64,000 nt of DNA. Source: CAWDNM01 sp964521195. Its GTDB lineage: Bacteria > Actinomycetota > Coriobacteriia > Anaerosomatales > JAAXUF01. Where the stretch lies: assembly GCA_964521195.1 (NCBI GenBank), contig CAZFRE010000001.1, forward strand, positions 310,001 through 374,000, written 5' to 3'. The position numbers were made by a program, and so were the translations under genes. This document shows, piece by piece, positions 18,334 to 28,444 of the stretch. Numbering within the stretch: position 1 is the first letter of the stretch; every line of letters begins with the position of its first letter. Under the pieces are notes generated by a model, which was not told the DNA's origin, did no database searches, and worked only from the letters and a program-made list of their open reading frames with translations.

Positions 18334-19062
18334 ATGCGTGGCATGCCCGCTCTCAAGCGCGTCATCGTCGTCACCGGTCACTACGGGTCCGGCAAGACCA
18401 ACCTGTCGTTGAACCTCGCGCTCGATCTCGCTGCGTCCGGCGAGGAGGTCACGCTCGTCGATCTCGACATCGTGAACCCGTACTTCCGCTCGTCGGATTA
18501 CGCGGCGCTCCTCGCCGAGCGCGGGGTGCGCCTCATCGCACCGCGCTTCGCCGGCACCACGCTCGACACGCCCTCGCTGCCGCGCGACATGTACGCGGCC
18601 TTCGACCCCGCCGAGACCGGCCGTGTCATCCTCGACGTGGGCGGCGACGACGTGGGTGCTACCGCGCTCGGGCGCTTCTCGGCCGAGCTTGCGGCGCTCG
18701 ATCACGACTTCCTCTACGTCGTCAACCGCTACCGCAACCTCACCGGCACCGCCGCCGAGGCGGCCGCGCTGCTGCCCGAGATCGAGGCCGCTTCGCACGT
18801 GCGCGCGACCGGCGTCGTCAACAACTCGCACCTTCAGCTCGAGACGACCGCGGCCACGGTGCTCGGCGCGCTCGCGTTCGGGCGCGAGACCGCGGCCGCG
18901 CTCTCGCTGCCGCTCGTGGCGACGACGGTGCCGCGCGATCTGCTCGGCGAGTTCTCGGATGAGGCAGGGGACGCGGCGTACGTGGAGAACGCGTATCCTG
19001 TTGCCGTTTACGTTCACACCCCCTGGGAGGATGGCGCCGGGGCGGACGAGGAGGTCTTCTAG
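18334..19062 (+). CDS. P-loop ATPase (MinD/ParA-like) leading the 2-oxoacid oxidoreductase operon
   Basis: 242 residues. The Walker A GHYGSGKTNLSLNLAL lies at the N-terminus, followed by TLVDLDIVNPYFRSSDY and VILDVGGDDVG, a deviant-Walker SIMIBI pattern. The family recurs beside ferredoxin-dependent 2-oxoacid oxidoreductases of anaerobes, but its job is undefined; assembly or metallocluster handling is a guess. The stop at 19060-19062 lies just before the ferredoxin ATG at 19064, implying one transcript. The ATG at 18334 follows GAGGAGAA. Confidence 0.82.
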   Translation: MRGMPALKRVIVVTGHYGSGKTNLSLNLALDLAASGEEVTLVDLDIVNPYFRSSDYAALLAERGVRLIAPRFAGTTLDTPSLPRDMYAAFDPAETGRVILDVGGDDVGATALGRFSAELAALDHDFLYVVNRYRNLTGTAAEAAALLPEIEAASHVRATGVVNNSHLQLETTAATVLGALAFGRETAAALSLPLVATTVPRDLLGEFSDEAGDAAYVENAYPVAVYVHTPWEDGAGADEEVF

Positions 19063-19063
19063 C

Positions 19064-19273
19064 ATGTCGCGAATCATCGTCGACGAGCGCTACTGCAAGG
19101 GCTGTGGCCTGTGCATCGGGGTCTGCCCCAAGACGATCATCGTGCTCGACCCCGACAAGATCACCGACAAGGGCTACCACCCTGCGATGCTTGTCGACGC
19201 GTCGAAGTGCACCGCGTGCACCAACTGCGCGCTGATCTGCCCGGAAGTCGCCATCACCGTCGTGAAGGACTGA
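19064..19273 (+). CDS. 2-oxoacid:ferredoxin oxidoreductase, ferredoxin-like delta subunit
   Basis: 69 residues with two [4Fe-4S] motifs, CKGCGLCIGVCPK and CTACTNCALICPE, the classic two-cluster delta subunit. It carries electrons from the thiamine-diphosphate site toward free ferredoxin. It lies 6 nt upstream of the alpha-subunit gene and directly after the P-loop ATPase. Confidence 0.92.
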   Translation: MSRIIVDERYCKGCGLCIGVCPKTIIVLDPDKITDKGYHPAMLVDASKCTACTNCALICPEVAITVVKD

Positions 19274-19279
19274 GGACCA

Positions 19280-20382
19280 ATGGCTGACAAGGTCTTGATG
19301 AAAGGCAACGAGGCGATCGCCGAGTCCGCGATCCGTGCGGGTTGCCGCTGCTTCTTCGGCTACCCGATCACGCCGCAGACCGAGGTGGCGGCGTACATGT
19401 CCAAGCGCATGCCCAAGGAGGGCGGGGTCTACCTCCAGGCCGAGTCCGAGGTCGCCGCCATCAACATGGTGTACGGCGCCTCGGCGGCGGGCGCGCGGAC
19501 GATGACGTCGTCGAGCTCGCCGGGCATCTCGCTCAAGGGCGAGGGCATCAGCTACATGGCCGGCGCGGACCTGCCCGGCGTCATCATCAACATCCAGCGC
19601 GGCGGCCCGGGCCTCGGCGGGATCCAGCCCTCGCAGGCCGACTACTGGCAGGCGACGCGCGCGACGGGTCACGGCGACTTCCACATCATCGTGCTCGCGC
19701 CTTCGACCGTGCAGGAGATGGCCGACGAGGTCTACGAAGCCTTCGACCTCGCCGATGAGTACCGCACGCCGGTGATGATCCTCGCCGATGGCATGCTCGG
19801 GCAGATGATGGAGCCGGTCGTGCTCCAGGAGCCCAAGGCACCTGAGGACCTTCCGGCCAAGCCGTGGGCCACGACCGGCCACGGCAACGCGCGCCCGAAG
19901 AACATCGTGAACTCGCTGCATCTCAAGCCCGAGGAGCTCGAGCGCACCAACGTCGAGCGCTTTGAGCGCTACGAGCGCATCCGCGCCAACGAGCAGCGCG
20001 CCGAGACCTACCTCACCGACGATGCCGAAGTGGTCGTCGTCGCCTTCGGCGCGTGCGCGCGCATCGCCAGAAGCGCCGTCAACAAGGCGCGCGAGAAGGG
20101 CATCAAGGCCGGCCTCGTCCGCCCGATCACGCTGTGGCCGTTCCCGGTCGACGCGGTCGGTGCCGTCGCCTGCAACGCCAAGGCGATCCTGACCGTCGAG
20201 ATGAACATGGGGCAGATGGTCGACGACGTGCGCCTTGCCGTGAACGGCCGCATCCCCGTCGAGTTCTTCGGCCGCGCCGGCGGCATCATCCCCACACCCG
20301 CCGAGACGCTCCAGCGCATCGAGGCGCTCGCGGCGGGCGAGCCCGTCGTGCCTGCGCTTGCGTGCGGGGGAGGTGACGCCCG

Positions 20383-20386
<4 letters not shown>
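19280..20386 (+). CDS. vorB: 2-oxoacid:ferredoxin oxidoreductase alpha subunit (VorB-like)
   Basis: 368 residues. The opening VLMKGNEAIAESAIRAGC and FFGYPITPQTEV, then YLQAESEVAAINMVYGA, MTSSSSPGISLK and NIQRGGPGLGGIQPSQAD, match the VorB class (3-methyl-2-oxobutanoate:ferredoxin oxidoreductase alpha). The pyrimidine-binding half of the thiamine diphosphate site is here. The enzyme oxidatively decarboxylates a 2-oxoacid to acyl-CoA with ferredoxin reduction, or runs backwards as a reductive carboxylase. Substrate (branched-chain, 2-oxoglutarate or other) cannot be fixed from sequence alone. Its last codons overlap the beta start as ATGA. Confidence 0.92.
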
Positions 20387-21272
<886 letters not shown>

Positions 21273-21273
<1 letters not shown>

Positions 21274-21827
21274 TGGAGCGCGGAACGCTCAACATCCTGC
21301 TCGCCGGCTTCGGCGGCCAAGGCGTGCTGTTCGCCGGCAAGCTCATCGCCGAGGCGGGCCTCATCGAAGGCCGCGAGATCTCCTGGCTTCCGAGCTACGG
21401 GCCCGAGATGCGCGGCGGCACCGCCAACTGCAGCGTCGTGCTCTCCGATGAACCCATCGGCTCGCCCCTCGTGACCGAGCCCGACGTGCTCATCGCGATG
21501 AACCAGCCGTCGCTCGACAAGTTCATCGCCGACGTCGCGCCCGGCGGCACCGTCATCGTCGACACGACGATGATCAACCACGTGCCTGCCCGCGACGACG
21601 TCACCGTGCACGAGCTGCCCGCCACGCGCCTCGCCGAGGAGGCCGGCCTCAAGGGGCTGGGCAACGTCGTGCTCGTGGGCAAGCTGCTCGGTGAGCTTGG
21701 TTTCTGCAGCGCCGAGGCGCTTGACGCGGCCATCGTGAAGTCGGTGCCGCCCAAGCGGCAGCACCTGCTCGAGCCCAACCGCAAGGCACTCGAGATCGGC
21801 ATGGAGGGAAGCGCCTGCGCGATGTAG
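21273..21827 (+). CDS. 2-oxoacid:ferredoxin oxidoreductase gamma subunit
   Basis: 184 residues. LLAGFGGQGVLFAGKLIAEA at the N-terminus and SYGPEMRGGTANCSVVLS are diagnostic of the gamma domain, which binds CoA and completes the alpha-beta-gamma-delta complex. The start ATG at 21273 overlaps the beta stop. It is the last enzyme subunit before the second XRE-cupin gene, 54 nt downstream. Confidence 0.93.
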
Positions 21828-21881
21828 CGCAGTGAGGATCGACCGGACATCGCACATGCACGGGGGAAGGGGACCGGCCAC

Positions 21882-22439
21882 ATGAGCACCGATTTCACGC
21901 AGATCGGCCTGCGCATCAAGGGGCTGCGCGAAGCATGCGACATACCCGCCGAGGAACTCGCGTCTGAGCTCGGCGTCTCCACCGAGACGTACGCGGCGTG
22001 GGAGAGCACCGGGGCCGACGTGCCCATCTCGGCGATCTACCACATGGCGAACAAGTTCGGCGTCGATTTCGTCGAGATCCTGACCGGCGAGTACGCGCGG
22101 CTCGACACGTACCAGGTCGTGCCCAAGGGGCACGGTCGCGATGTCGAGCGCTATCCCGGCTACCGCTTCCAGGACCTCGCATGGCGCTTCAAGGACAAGG
22201 TCATGCAGCCGTTGCTCGTCACGCTCGACCCGAGCGACGAGCCGGCCGCGCTGGTCACCCACGGCGGCCAGGAGTTCAACCTCGTGCTCGAGGGCACGGT
22301 GATCGTGACCTTCGGCGATCGCGAGCTCACACTGTCGGCCGGCGACTCGATCTACTTCAACCCGACGCACCCGCACGGTCAGCGGTGTGGCGGCGACACG
22401 CCCGCCACCTTCGTCACGATCATCGCCGAGCAGCTCTGA
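21882..22439 (+). CDS. XRE-family regulator with cupin sensor domain (copy 2)
   Basis: 185 residues with the same layout as the gene at 17666-18250: an HTH (about 8-65, IGLRIKGLREACDIPAEELA) and a cupin barrel (about 110-180, with HGGQEFNLVLEG and GDSIYFNPTHPHGQ). The His/Glu/His cupin ligands are better conserved than in copy 1. It sits between the oxidoreductase and the second acyl-CoA ligase on the same strand, so it is probably a metabolite-responsive regulator of this island. Confidence 0.9.
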   Translation: MSTDFTQIGLRIKGLREACDIPAEELASELGVSTETYAAWESTGADVPISAIYHMANKFGVDFVEILTGEYARLDTYQVVPKGHGRDVERYPGYRFQDLAWRFKDKVMQPLLVTLDPSDEPAALVTHGGQEFNLVLEGTVIVTFGDRELTLSAGDSIYFNPTHPHGQRCGGDTPATFVTIIAEQL

Positions 22440-22539
22440 CGCAGACCTTCGGCTGCGTCAGAGGCGTCCGTTCGAGCAGACGCGCAGAGCGCGCAGCTCA
22501 ACGGCCGCGACGCCGCCCGAACCCGGAGGGGAGACCACC

Positions 22540-24216
22540 ATGGACCACCTGATCACCAAGTTCTGTCCTCGGACCGAGTTCGACTCCTACGAGGACTTCC
22601 TCGCCAACTTCAAGATCGAGACGCCCGAGAACTTCAACTTCGCTTACGACGTCGTCGACGAGTGGGCGCGTGTCGAGCCCGAGAAGAAGGCGCTCGTCTG
22701 GTGCGATGACAACGGCGCCGAGAAGACCATCACGTTCGGCGAGATGTCGGAACTCACCAACCGCATGGCGAACGCGTACCGCGGCCTTGGCCTCACCAAG
22801 GGGTCGGTCGTGCTGTGCATCCTCCGCCGCCGCTGGGAGTACTGGGTCACCACGATCGCTCTTGCCAAGATCGGCGCGATCACCATCCCGGGTTCTATCC
22901 AGCTCACGACGAAAGACATCGTCTACCGGGTCGAGAGCTCCGGTGCCGAGCTCGTCGTGTGCGTCAACGACGACTACGTCATCGAGCAGATGAACGGCGC
23001 GGTCCCTCAGTGCCCGACGATCAAGGGCAGAGTCGTTGTCGATGGCGTGCGCGAGGGCTGGAGCGCCTTCGACGAGCTGCTTGCGAACAGCTCACCGCAG
23101 TGGGAGCGGCCTTACGGTGATGCGGCCACCACGAACGACGACACGATGCTCATCTACTTCACCTCAGGCACCACGGGCCTCGCGAAGATGGTGCGCCACG
23201 ACTTCACGCACCCGCTCGGGCAGATCATCACCGCGCGCTACTGGCAGCAGGTCAAGGAGAACACGCTGCACATGAGCGTCTCGGACTCCGGCTGGGCGAA
23301 GTTCGGCTGGGGCAAGATCTACGGCCAATGGATCTGCGGCGCGACGATCTTCGGCTACGACATGGCGAAGTTCGTGCCCGCCACCCTCATGCAGAAGATC
23401 CAGGACTACAAGCTCACCACGTTCTGCGCGCCTCCCACGATGTATCGCTTCATGCTCCAGGAAGACGTCGCGAGCTACGACTTCTCGAGCGTCGAGACGT
23501 TCACCACCGCCGGCGAGCCGCTCAACCCGGAGGTCACCAAGCGCTGGGAGGAGTTCACCGGCAAGAAGATCCGCGAAGGCTTCGGCCAGACCGAGACGGT
23601 CGTGCTCGTGGCGACGTTCCCGTGGCTCGAGCCCAAGCCGGGCTCGATGGGCATGCCCTCGCCGCTCTACAACATCCAGCTCCTCTCCGAGGAGGACGGG
23701 CACGTCTGCGAAGACGGCGAGGAGGGCGAGATCTGCGTCACCGGGCTCAAGCAGGCGTGGCCGCCTGGTCTGTTCCACGGCTACTACCGCGATCCCGAGC
23801 GCACTGCCGCCGCGGTCGGCGGCGAGCACTACAACACGCTCGACGTCGCGTGGCGCGACTCGGACGGCTACTACTTCTTCGTCGGGCGCAATGACGACGT
23901 CATCAAGGCGAGCGGCTACCGCATCGGCCCGTTCGAGGTCGAGAGCGCGCTCATCGAGCATCCCGCGGTCGTCGAGTGCGCGGTCACCGCGGCGCCGGAC
24001 GAGCTGCGGGGCGTGGTCGTGAAGGCGACCTGCGTCCTCGCGAAGGGCTGGTCGGGCAGCGACGCGCTCATCAAGGAGCTCCAGGAGCACGTCAAGAAGA
24101 CGACCGCACCCTACAAGTACCCGCGCGTCGTCGAGTTCGTCGACGAGCTGCCCAAGACCATCAGCGGCAAGATCAAGCGCAAGCAGATCCGTGCCGAGGA
24201 CGGCGTCGAGGAGTAA
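22540..24216 (+). CDS. AMP-forming acyl-CoA synthetase, paralogue of the 15908-17653 ligase
   Basis: 558 residues. ANL motifs: IYFTSGTTGLAKMV, EGFGQTETVVL, the LDVAWRDSDGYYFFVGR hinge region with NDDVIKASGYRIGPFE, and the catalytic Lys in PKTISGKIKR. It shares long stretches with the other ligase (FNF-YDVVD, VWC, TFGEM, ILRR), so the two are duplicates that diverged, most likely in acid specificity. ATG 22540 has GGAGGGGAGA upstream. It ends the rightward operon before the terminator at 24295. Confidence 0.93.
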   Translation: MDHLITKFCPRTEFDSYEDFLANFKIETPENFNFAYDVVDEWARVEPEKKALVWCDDNGAEKTITFGEMSELTNRMANAYRGLGLTKGSVVLCILRRRWEYWVTTIALAKIGAITIPGSIQLTTKDIVYRVESSGAELVVCVNDDYVIEQMNGAVPQCPTIKGRVVVDGVREGWSAFDELLANSSPQWERPYGDAATTNDDTMLIYFTSGTTGLAKMVRHDFTHPLGQIITARYWQQVKENTLHMSVSDSGWAKFGWGKIYGQWICGATIFGYDMAKFVPATLMQKIQDYKLTTFCAPPTMYRFMLQEDVASYDFSSVETFTTAGEPLNPEVTKRWEEFTGKKIREGFGQTETVVLVATFPWLEPKPGSMGMPSPLYNIQLLSEEDGHVCEDGEEGEICVTGLKQAWPPGLFHGYYRDPERTAAAVGGEHYNTLDVAWRDSDGYYFFVGRNDDVIKASGYRIGPFEVESALIEHPAVVECAVTAAPDELRGVVVKATCVLAKGWSGSDALIKELQEHVKKTTAPYKYPRVVEFVDELPKTISGKIKRKQIRAEDGVEE

Positions 24217-24294
24217 CCGGCGACACGCTGCCAGCGGTCGCATCGACCGGCGCATCAACCGGTGCCCGACGGCACGACCCGCCGAGAAGAACTG

Positions 24295-24319
24295 AGGGCC
24301 GCCCGGATCGGGCGGCCCT
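24295..24319. terminator. Hairpin terminator between convergent genes
   Basis: AGGGCCGCCC and GGGCGGCCCT pair around a GGATC loop. It sits between the rightward ligase stop (24216) and the leftward gene stop (24346) and can serve both. The same hairpin core recurs at 25274-25296. Confidence 0.7.
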
Positions 24320-24345
24320 TCAGCGCTGAACCGCGAGCTGGTCGT

Positions 24346-25110
24346 CTAGCCCCACGAAGCCTGCTTCTCGATCGGCAGCGGCTCCACGATGTAGCCGCCG
24401 TCGAACTGCGGGTCGATGTAGATGGTGCCCAGGGTGTCGAGCGTGTCGAGATACTCGCTCTGCTCGATGTCGTAGGTGAACGTCAGCGTGCGTTGCGTGG
24501 CGATCTCACGCTGCGAGTACGTGTAGGATCCGGCTTCGTACTCGATAGTGGCGGAGTCATCGAACATGCCCATGTACTCGACCTTGATGAGCCCGTCGAA
24601 CGCCTCGGCGTTCCAACTGACCGGGTACGCGACGCTGACCCGCGCGACACCGGGCGAAGGGTTGACCACTTCGATCGTCGGCTCGCCGAGTGCCAGACCG
24701 ATGTTCTCGCGGAACGACGAGTACGCGACGCAGGACTTCGCCGTCGACGAACCGGCGAAGTAGAGCTTGTAGCGGCCCCGTCGGGCGATCTCGAAGGACG
24801 GGTTCGAACTCTTCTTGCTGGTGATGTAGACGTAGCGCCCCTCCGCGGGGTCGTAGCGATAGAGCTTCACCGTACCGGTGTAGGCGCGGTAGGTGCCGCT
24901 GACCTTCTTCTGCAGCTTCGCCGAAAGGGTCACCGGCCACGGGTTCGTACCGGGCGTCGAGCGGTCGACGGTCGTCGTCTTCGCGGCGACGATGCGCGTC
25001 GACGCCTTCGCTGCCAGCGCGGTGGCAGGCAGGGCGAGCATGGCGCCGATCGCGAGGAGCGAGCAGGCCATCAAGACCAGGCGGTGCCGCGGCAGTGCGT
25101 GCGTCCTCAT
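24346..25110 (-). CDS. Secreted protein, paralogue A of a tandem pair
   Basis: 254 residues. The signal peptide has core LVLMACSLLAIGAMLALPA and ends near ALAAKA. The mature part starts with an Ig-like domain (about 35-140) with TGTVKLYRYDP and R-G-R-Y-K-L-Y-F-A-G-S-S, strands resembling the shared surface domain of this window, then a second beta domain with YPVSWNAEAFDG. It aligns end to end with the neighbour at 25324-26076. No catalytic motif is visible; an extracellular binding or structural role is inferred. The ATG at 25110 has GGAAGGG upstream. Confidence 0.78.
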   Translation of the reverse strand: MRTHALPRHRLVLMACSLLAIGAMLALPATALAAKASTRIVAAKTTTVDRSTPGTNPWPVTLSAKLQKKVSGTYRAYTGTVKLYRYDPAEGRYVYITSKKSSNPSFEIARRGRYKLYFAGSSTAKSCVAYSSFRENIGLALGEPTIEVVNPSPGVARVSVAYPVSWNAEAFDGLIKVEYMGMFDDSATIEYEAGSYTYSQREIATQRTLTFTYDIEQSEYLDTLDTLGTIYIDPQFDGGYIVEPLPIEKQASWG

Positions 25111-25270
25111 ACGTGGGTCCCTTCCTCTACGTTCTCTCATGAGCACGTGCTTCCCCAATATTCTCCATATAGCGCTTCATCACAAGTGCAGACCGGAGAA
25201 CGCGCACGCACAACGGCCCGCCATGGGTTCAGACCCGCGGCGCGCTGACCTGCTGGACGCGGGGCACGAG

Positions 25271-25299
25271 GAAGGGCCGCCCGGATCGGGCGGCCCTTC
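25271..25299 (-). terminator. Hairpin terminator after paralogue B
   Basis: GAAGGGCCGCCC and GGGCGGCCCTTC form a perfect 12-bp stem around GGATC, 25 nt past the stop of the leftward gene at 25324. The central 23 nt are identical to the hairpin at 24296-24318, so it is probably a duplicated unit along with the paralogous gene. Confidence 0.75.
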
Positions 25300-25323
25300 G
25301 CTATCCTCAGACGGTCGTGCGCG

Positions 25324-26076
25324 CTAGAACGTGCTGCGCGAGTACTCGGCGGTCGCCGGTGTGAGGATGTGGCTTCCTCCGAGGTAGTCCTCGACGAACG
25401 CGCTGCCCCACGTGTTCAGCGTCGTGAGCAGCTCGGCGCCCTCGACCTTGTAGTTGTACTCGACGGTGCCCGGAGCGGTGACGTCGCGGTAGTAGGTGAC
25501 CCACCCTGCTTCGTTCACGCCGTCATCGAAGTAGGCCTCATAGCTCACCGTAGCCGGGCCGGCGAACGCCTCGGTGTTCCAGCTCACGGGGTAGGAGACG
25601 TTGACCCAGTACTTCGTGGTGGCAGGAATCGCCTCGATGCTCACGGTGGGCGAGCCAAGCGTGAGCCCGACCGACTCGTAGAAGTCGGAGTAGGCGGTAG
25701 AGGCCTTGGCCTTGGACGAGCCGCTGAAGCGGAGCTTGTACCTGCCGCGCTGTGCGATCGAGAACGATACGGTCGAGCCCTTCTTGCTGCTCATGAGCAC
25801 ATAGGCCTTCGTGGCGGGGTTGAACCAGTAGAGCTTTACGGTGCCCACGTAGGCCCGGTACTTGCCGGAGGACTTGCGCTGCAGCTTCGCCGTGAGACTG
25901 GACGGCCACGGGTTCACGCCGGGCGTGTCTCGATAGACGGTCGTGGTCTTCGTCGCAACGATGCGCGTGGCCGCCTTCGCGGCGAACGCAGACGCCGGCA
26001 TCGCGGCCACCATCGCGACAACGAGTACGGCAGCTGCCAGCACGACCAGGCGTGCGGACCTCGGTGACTTCCTCAT
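25324..26076 (-). CDS. Secreted protein, paralogue B of a tandem pair
   Basis: 250 residues, signal peptide with core LVVLAAAVLVVAMVAAM ending ASAFAAKA. The Ig-like region shares TRIVA-KTTTV, TPG-NPWP, GTVKLY, RGRYKL-F-GSS and YPVSWN-EAF with paralogue A. The tail carries TAEYSRSTF instead of KQASWG. Function is unknown. The ATG at 26076 has GGAAAGG upstream. Each paralogue has its own terminator-like hairpin downstream, so the pair looks like a duplicated gene-plus-terminator cassette. Confidence 0.78.
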   Translation of the reverse strand: MRKSPRSARLVVLAAAVLVVAMVAAMPASAFAAKAATRIVATKTTTVYRDTPGVNPWPSSLTAKLQRKSSGKYRAYVGTVKLYWFNPATKAYVLMSSKKGSTVSFSIAQRGRYKLRFSGSSKAKASTAYSDFYESVGLTLGSPTVSIEAIPATTKYWVNVSYPVSWNTEAFAGPATVSYEAYFDDGVNEAGWVTYYRDVTAPGTVEYNYKVEGAELLTTLNTWGSAFVEDYLGGSHILTPATAEYSRSTF

Positions 26077-26189
26077 GGTGTCGCCTTTCCTTGTCGGCCG
26101 CTCGATGCTCGAGCGGTCCCGTGACCCTGTTATCGGCAGGTATGTGACTTGCTGTGAGACTCGCTTTCGGGCCCTCATCCGTGCGAGAC

Positions 26190-26195
26190 TATAGT
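26190..26195 (+). promoter_or_regulatory. Candidate -10 box of the L,D-transpeptidase gene
   Basis: TATAGT lies 25 nt upstream of the start codon in an otherwise GC-rich region. I cannot find a good -35 hexamer 16-18 nt before it. Confidence 0.35.
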
Positions 26196-26219
26196 ATTGA
26201 CTCACTCGAAGGGACATGC

Positions 26220-27281
26220 ATGAAGGCGCCCAGTACCGCCAGCCGAATCCTGCTCGTTCTCGCCGCCACGCTGCTGATCGCTCTGTCTGCGACGCTGGCG
26301 TGGGCGGTCGTGGTCGACTACCAGTCCCGGGGGCTCGTTCCCAGCGGCGTGACGGTCGTCGGCGAGGATCTCGGTGGCATGACCGAAACGCAGGCGCGAG
26401 AGGCGATCGAGGAGGCCGTCTCGACGCCGATGTTTCGGCCTGTGACCGTCACCGGTGACGGCAGGTCCTGGACGCTGGATCCCAAGGGCATCGTCACCGT
26501 CGACGTCGACTCGATGATCGCCTCGGCCTACCACCCGCGCCGCAACGCGACGATGGTGCAGCGGCTGAACAACCAGATCGCCGGTGAGCCGATGACCGCG
26601 GAGATCGAGCCGGTCTACTCGGTGGACGAGAGCGCAGTCGCCGCGTGGGTCGCAAGCGCTGCAGAGCAGGTCAACCGCAAGCCCAAGGACGCGAAGCGCG
26701 AGCTGAGGGGCTACAAGTTCAAAATCACCAAGTCCAAGCCGGGCGCGAAGGTGAACCAGGCCGCGACGGTCGAGCAGATCTCCAACGCTCTCACCGCCGA
26801 TGCCGCGCTCTCGTCGGACGCTCGTACCGTGGCGATGACGATCAAGTCGCTCAAGCCCAAGGTGCACGAGAAGTCCTTCAAGACCGCGATCATCGTGTCG
26901 CTCTCGCAGTGCAAGATCCGCCTGTACAAGGGCTCGAAGCTCGTCAAGACGTACATGTGCGCGCCGGGCCGTCCTGCATTCCCCACGCCCACCGGCGACT
27001 TCAAGATCGTGACCAAACTCGCGAACGCGCCGTGGATCAACCCGGGGTCAGACTGGGCGAAGGACATGCCGCCGAGCATCCCGCCGGGGCCGTACAACCC
27101 GATGGGCGTGCGCAAGATCGGCATCAACTACCCAGGCGTGTTCATGCATGGCATCCCGCCGAGCGAATTCGGAAGCATCGGCACGCACGCGAGCCACGGC
27201 TGCATGCGCATGATGCCGAGCGCCGTGCTCGACCTGTTCGGGCGCGTCAAGGTGGGCGACCCGGTCTACATCCGGCAGTAG
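26220..27281 (+). CDS. L,D-transpeptidase (YkuD) with peptidoglycan-binding-like N-terminal domain
   Basis: 353 residues. One N-terminal membrane helix (about 10-32) anchors the protein outside the membrane. Residues 40-210 resemble the PG_binding_4 region that precedes YkuD in actinobacteria (VTVVGEDLGGMTETQAREAI, PKGIVTVD). The catalytic YkuD domain (about 220-353) has the conserved HGIPPSEFG and ASHGCMRM with His326 and Cys328. It makes 3-3 cross-links in peptidoglycan or attaches proteins to it. Start ATG 26220 follows GAAGGGA; an ATG-like string 4 nt earlier is out of frame. Confidence 0.93.
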   Translation: MKAPSTASRILLVLAATLLIALSATLAWAVVVDYQSRGLVPSGVTVVGEDLGGMTETQAREAIEEAVSTPMFRPVTVTGDGRSWTLDPKGIVTVDVDSMIASAYHPRRNATMVQRLNNQIAGEPMTAEIEPVYSVDESAVAAWVASAAEQVNRKPKDAKRELRGYKFKITKSKPGAKVNQAATVEQISNALTADAALSSDARTVAMTIKSLKPKVHEKSFKTAIIVSLSQCKIRLYKGSKLVKTYMCAPGRPAFPTPTGDFKIVTKLANAPWINPGSDWAKDMPPSIPPGPYNPMGVRKIGINYPGVFMHGIPPSEFGSIGTHASHGCMRMMPSAVLDLFGRVKVGDPVYIRQ

Positions 27282-27285
27282 CCGC

Positions 27286-28326
27286 TCACTCACGTACCAG
27301 CGACACGTCGTCGACGTACGCGGAGCTACCCGCGCTCACCACGCCCGATGCATCGACACTGCTCGCGCCCGCGAGCAGGACGCTGACGCGTGCGAGGACG
27401 GCACCGTTGGGGGCGGCACCCGCGACGCCCAGCCGAGCGAACGAACTTGCGCCGACTCCGGCGGACGCGCCGGTGGTGCTCGTCTCGGCGAGTGATCGGC
27501 CGGACTCGTCGAGGTAGGAGAGGCGAAGTTCGACACCCTCGGGTGCGTAGCCGGTCATCGCCCAAGCTGCCGCGCGGTATGAGGTCCCGGCAACGACGCT
27601 CGTCTCCTGCGACAGCTCGGTCCGGCCGCCGGGGTCAGCGTCGGGGTTGAGCAGCTTGAGTGAGTTGCGAGCGGTGCGGTATGTCTTCTTGGCGTGCTTG
27701 GTCCGCGTCTCGTCCCACTGCTCGTTCGCCGTCCACCACACCGGTTTCTCGGGAGCGCTGCTCCAGCTGCGTGCCCACGTGTTGAACGAGCCGTTGCGCA
27801 GCAGATTCGAGGGTGCCGGGCTGTTCTTGATGCGGTCGAACCGAGCCGGCACGTACCCGAAGTCGAGATCGTCGCGCAGCCGGTGGATGCGGCACACCGC
27901 GACCTTGCCGTTGCCGGACTCGTAGGCAACGTAGTAGGTGTGCTCGGGGTCGAGCCAGCCGTAGAACAGCCGGATGTGGTACCCGCGCTTGAGCATCGCG
28001 TCGCCCGGCTTGAGCTCAGAGGACTTGATGCGGTGGGCGACATTGCGGAACGAGCGAGTCGACCACGACGTGCCGGTCTTCCAGCACATCGACACGTAGC
28101 CCGAGCAGTCCGTCCGGTAGCCGGCGTGGTACTTCGACTGGCTATAGCCCACGGGCGAGTCGACCCAGCGCTGGGCGCGAGCGAGCACGTCGTTGCGCGT
28201 GATCGCGGATGCCGGCGCCGCGCATGAGAGCGCGATGGCGCACGCGAGTACGAGTGTGCGCCCGACCGGCGGGCGTCCACGCCGCGTCCGGGCTGTCTTC
28301 GTCGAAGCGATGGTGACTGTGTCCAT
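27286..28326 (-). CDS. Secreted NlpC/P60-like cysteine hydrolase with CBM-like tail
   Basis: 346 residues. The signal peptide has core LVLACAIALSCAAPASA. The NlpC/P60-type domain (about 43-160) shows Cys74 in RTDCSGYVSMCW and His117 in RGYHIRLFYG, the expected nucleophile and base. Such enzymes cut peptide cross-bridges of the wall. Residues about 170-346 form a beta-sandwich resembling CBM4/9 (LLRNGSFNTWARSW to YVDDVSLV). The ATG at 28326 has GGAGG 11 nt upstream; a GTG at 28338 abuts the ribosome site and is unlikely. It converges on the L,D-transpeptidase with a 4-nt gap. Confidence 0.85.
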   Translation of the reverse strand: MDTVTIASTKTARTRRGRPPVGRTLVLACAIALSCAAPASAITRNDVLARAQRWVDSPVGYSQSKYHAGYRTDCSGYVSMCWKTGTSWSTRSFRNVAHRIKSSELKPGDAMLKRGYHIRLFYGWLDPEHTYYVAYESGNGKVAVCRIHRLRDDLDFGYVPARFDRIKNSPAPSNLLRNGSFNTWARSWSSAPEKPVWWTANEQWDETRTKHAKKTYRTARNSLKLLNPDADPGGRTELSQETSVVAGTSYRAAAWAMTGYAPEGVELRLSYLDESGRSLAETSTTGASAGVGASSFARLGVAGAAPNGAVLARVSVLLAGASSVDASGVVSAGSSAYVDDVSLVRE

Positions 28327-28402
28327 GGGGCCGTTCACCTCCGGCTTCGGTATCGGCGCGAGGGCGGTGTTCCGTGAGCGTCGCGAGGCGATTGCGCCGA
28401 GC

Positions 28403-28424
28403 GCCGGTGACGCTCGTCACCGGC
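28403..28424. repeat. Perfect inverted repeat in a divergent promoter region
   Basis: GCCGGTGAC and GTCACCGGC (9 bp each, 4-nt spacer) lie 20 bp before the rightward membrane gene. There is no T-run, so an operator is more likely than a terminator. Confidence 0.4.
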
Positions 28425-28444
28425 CATGCGCTACCATGACGGGC

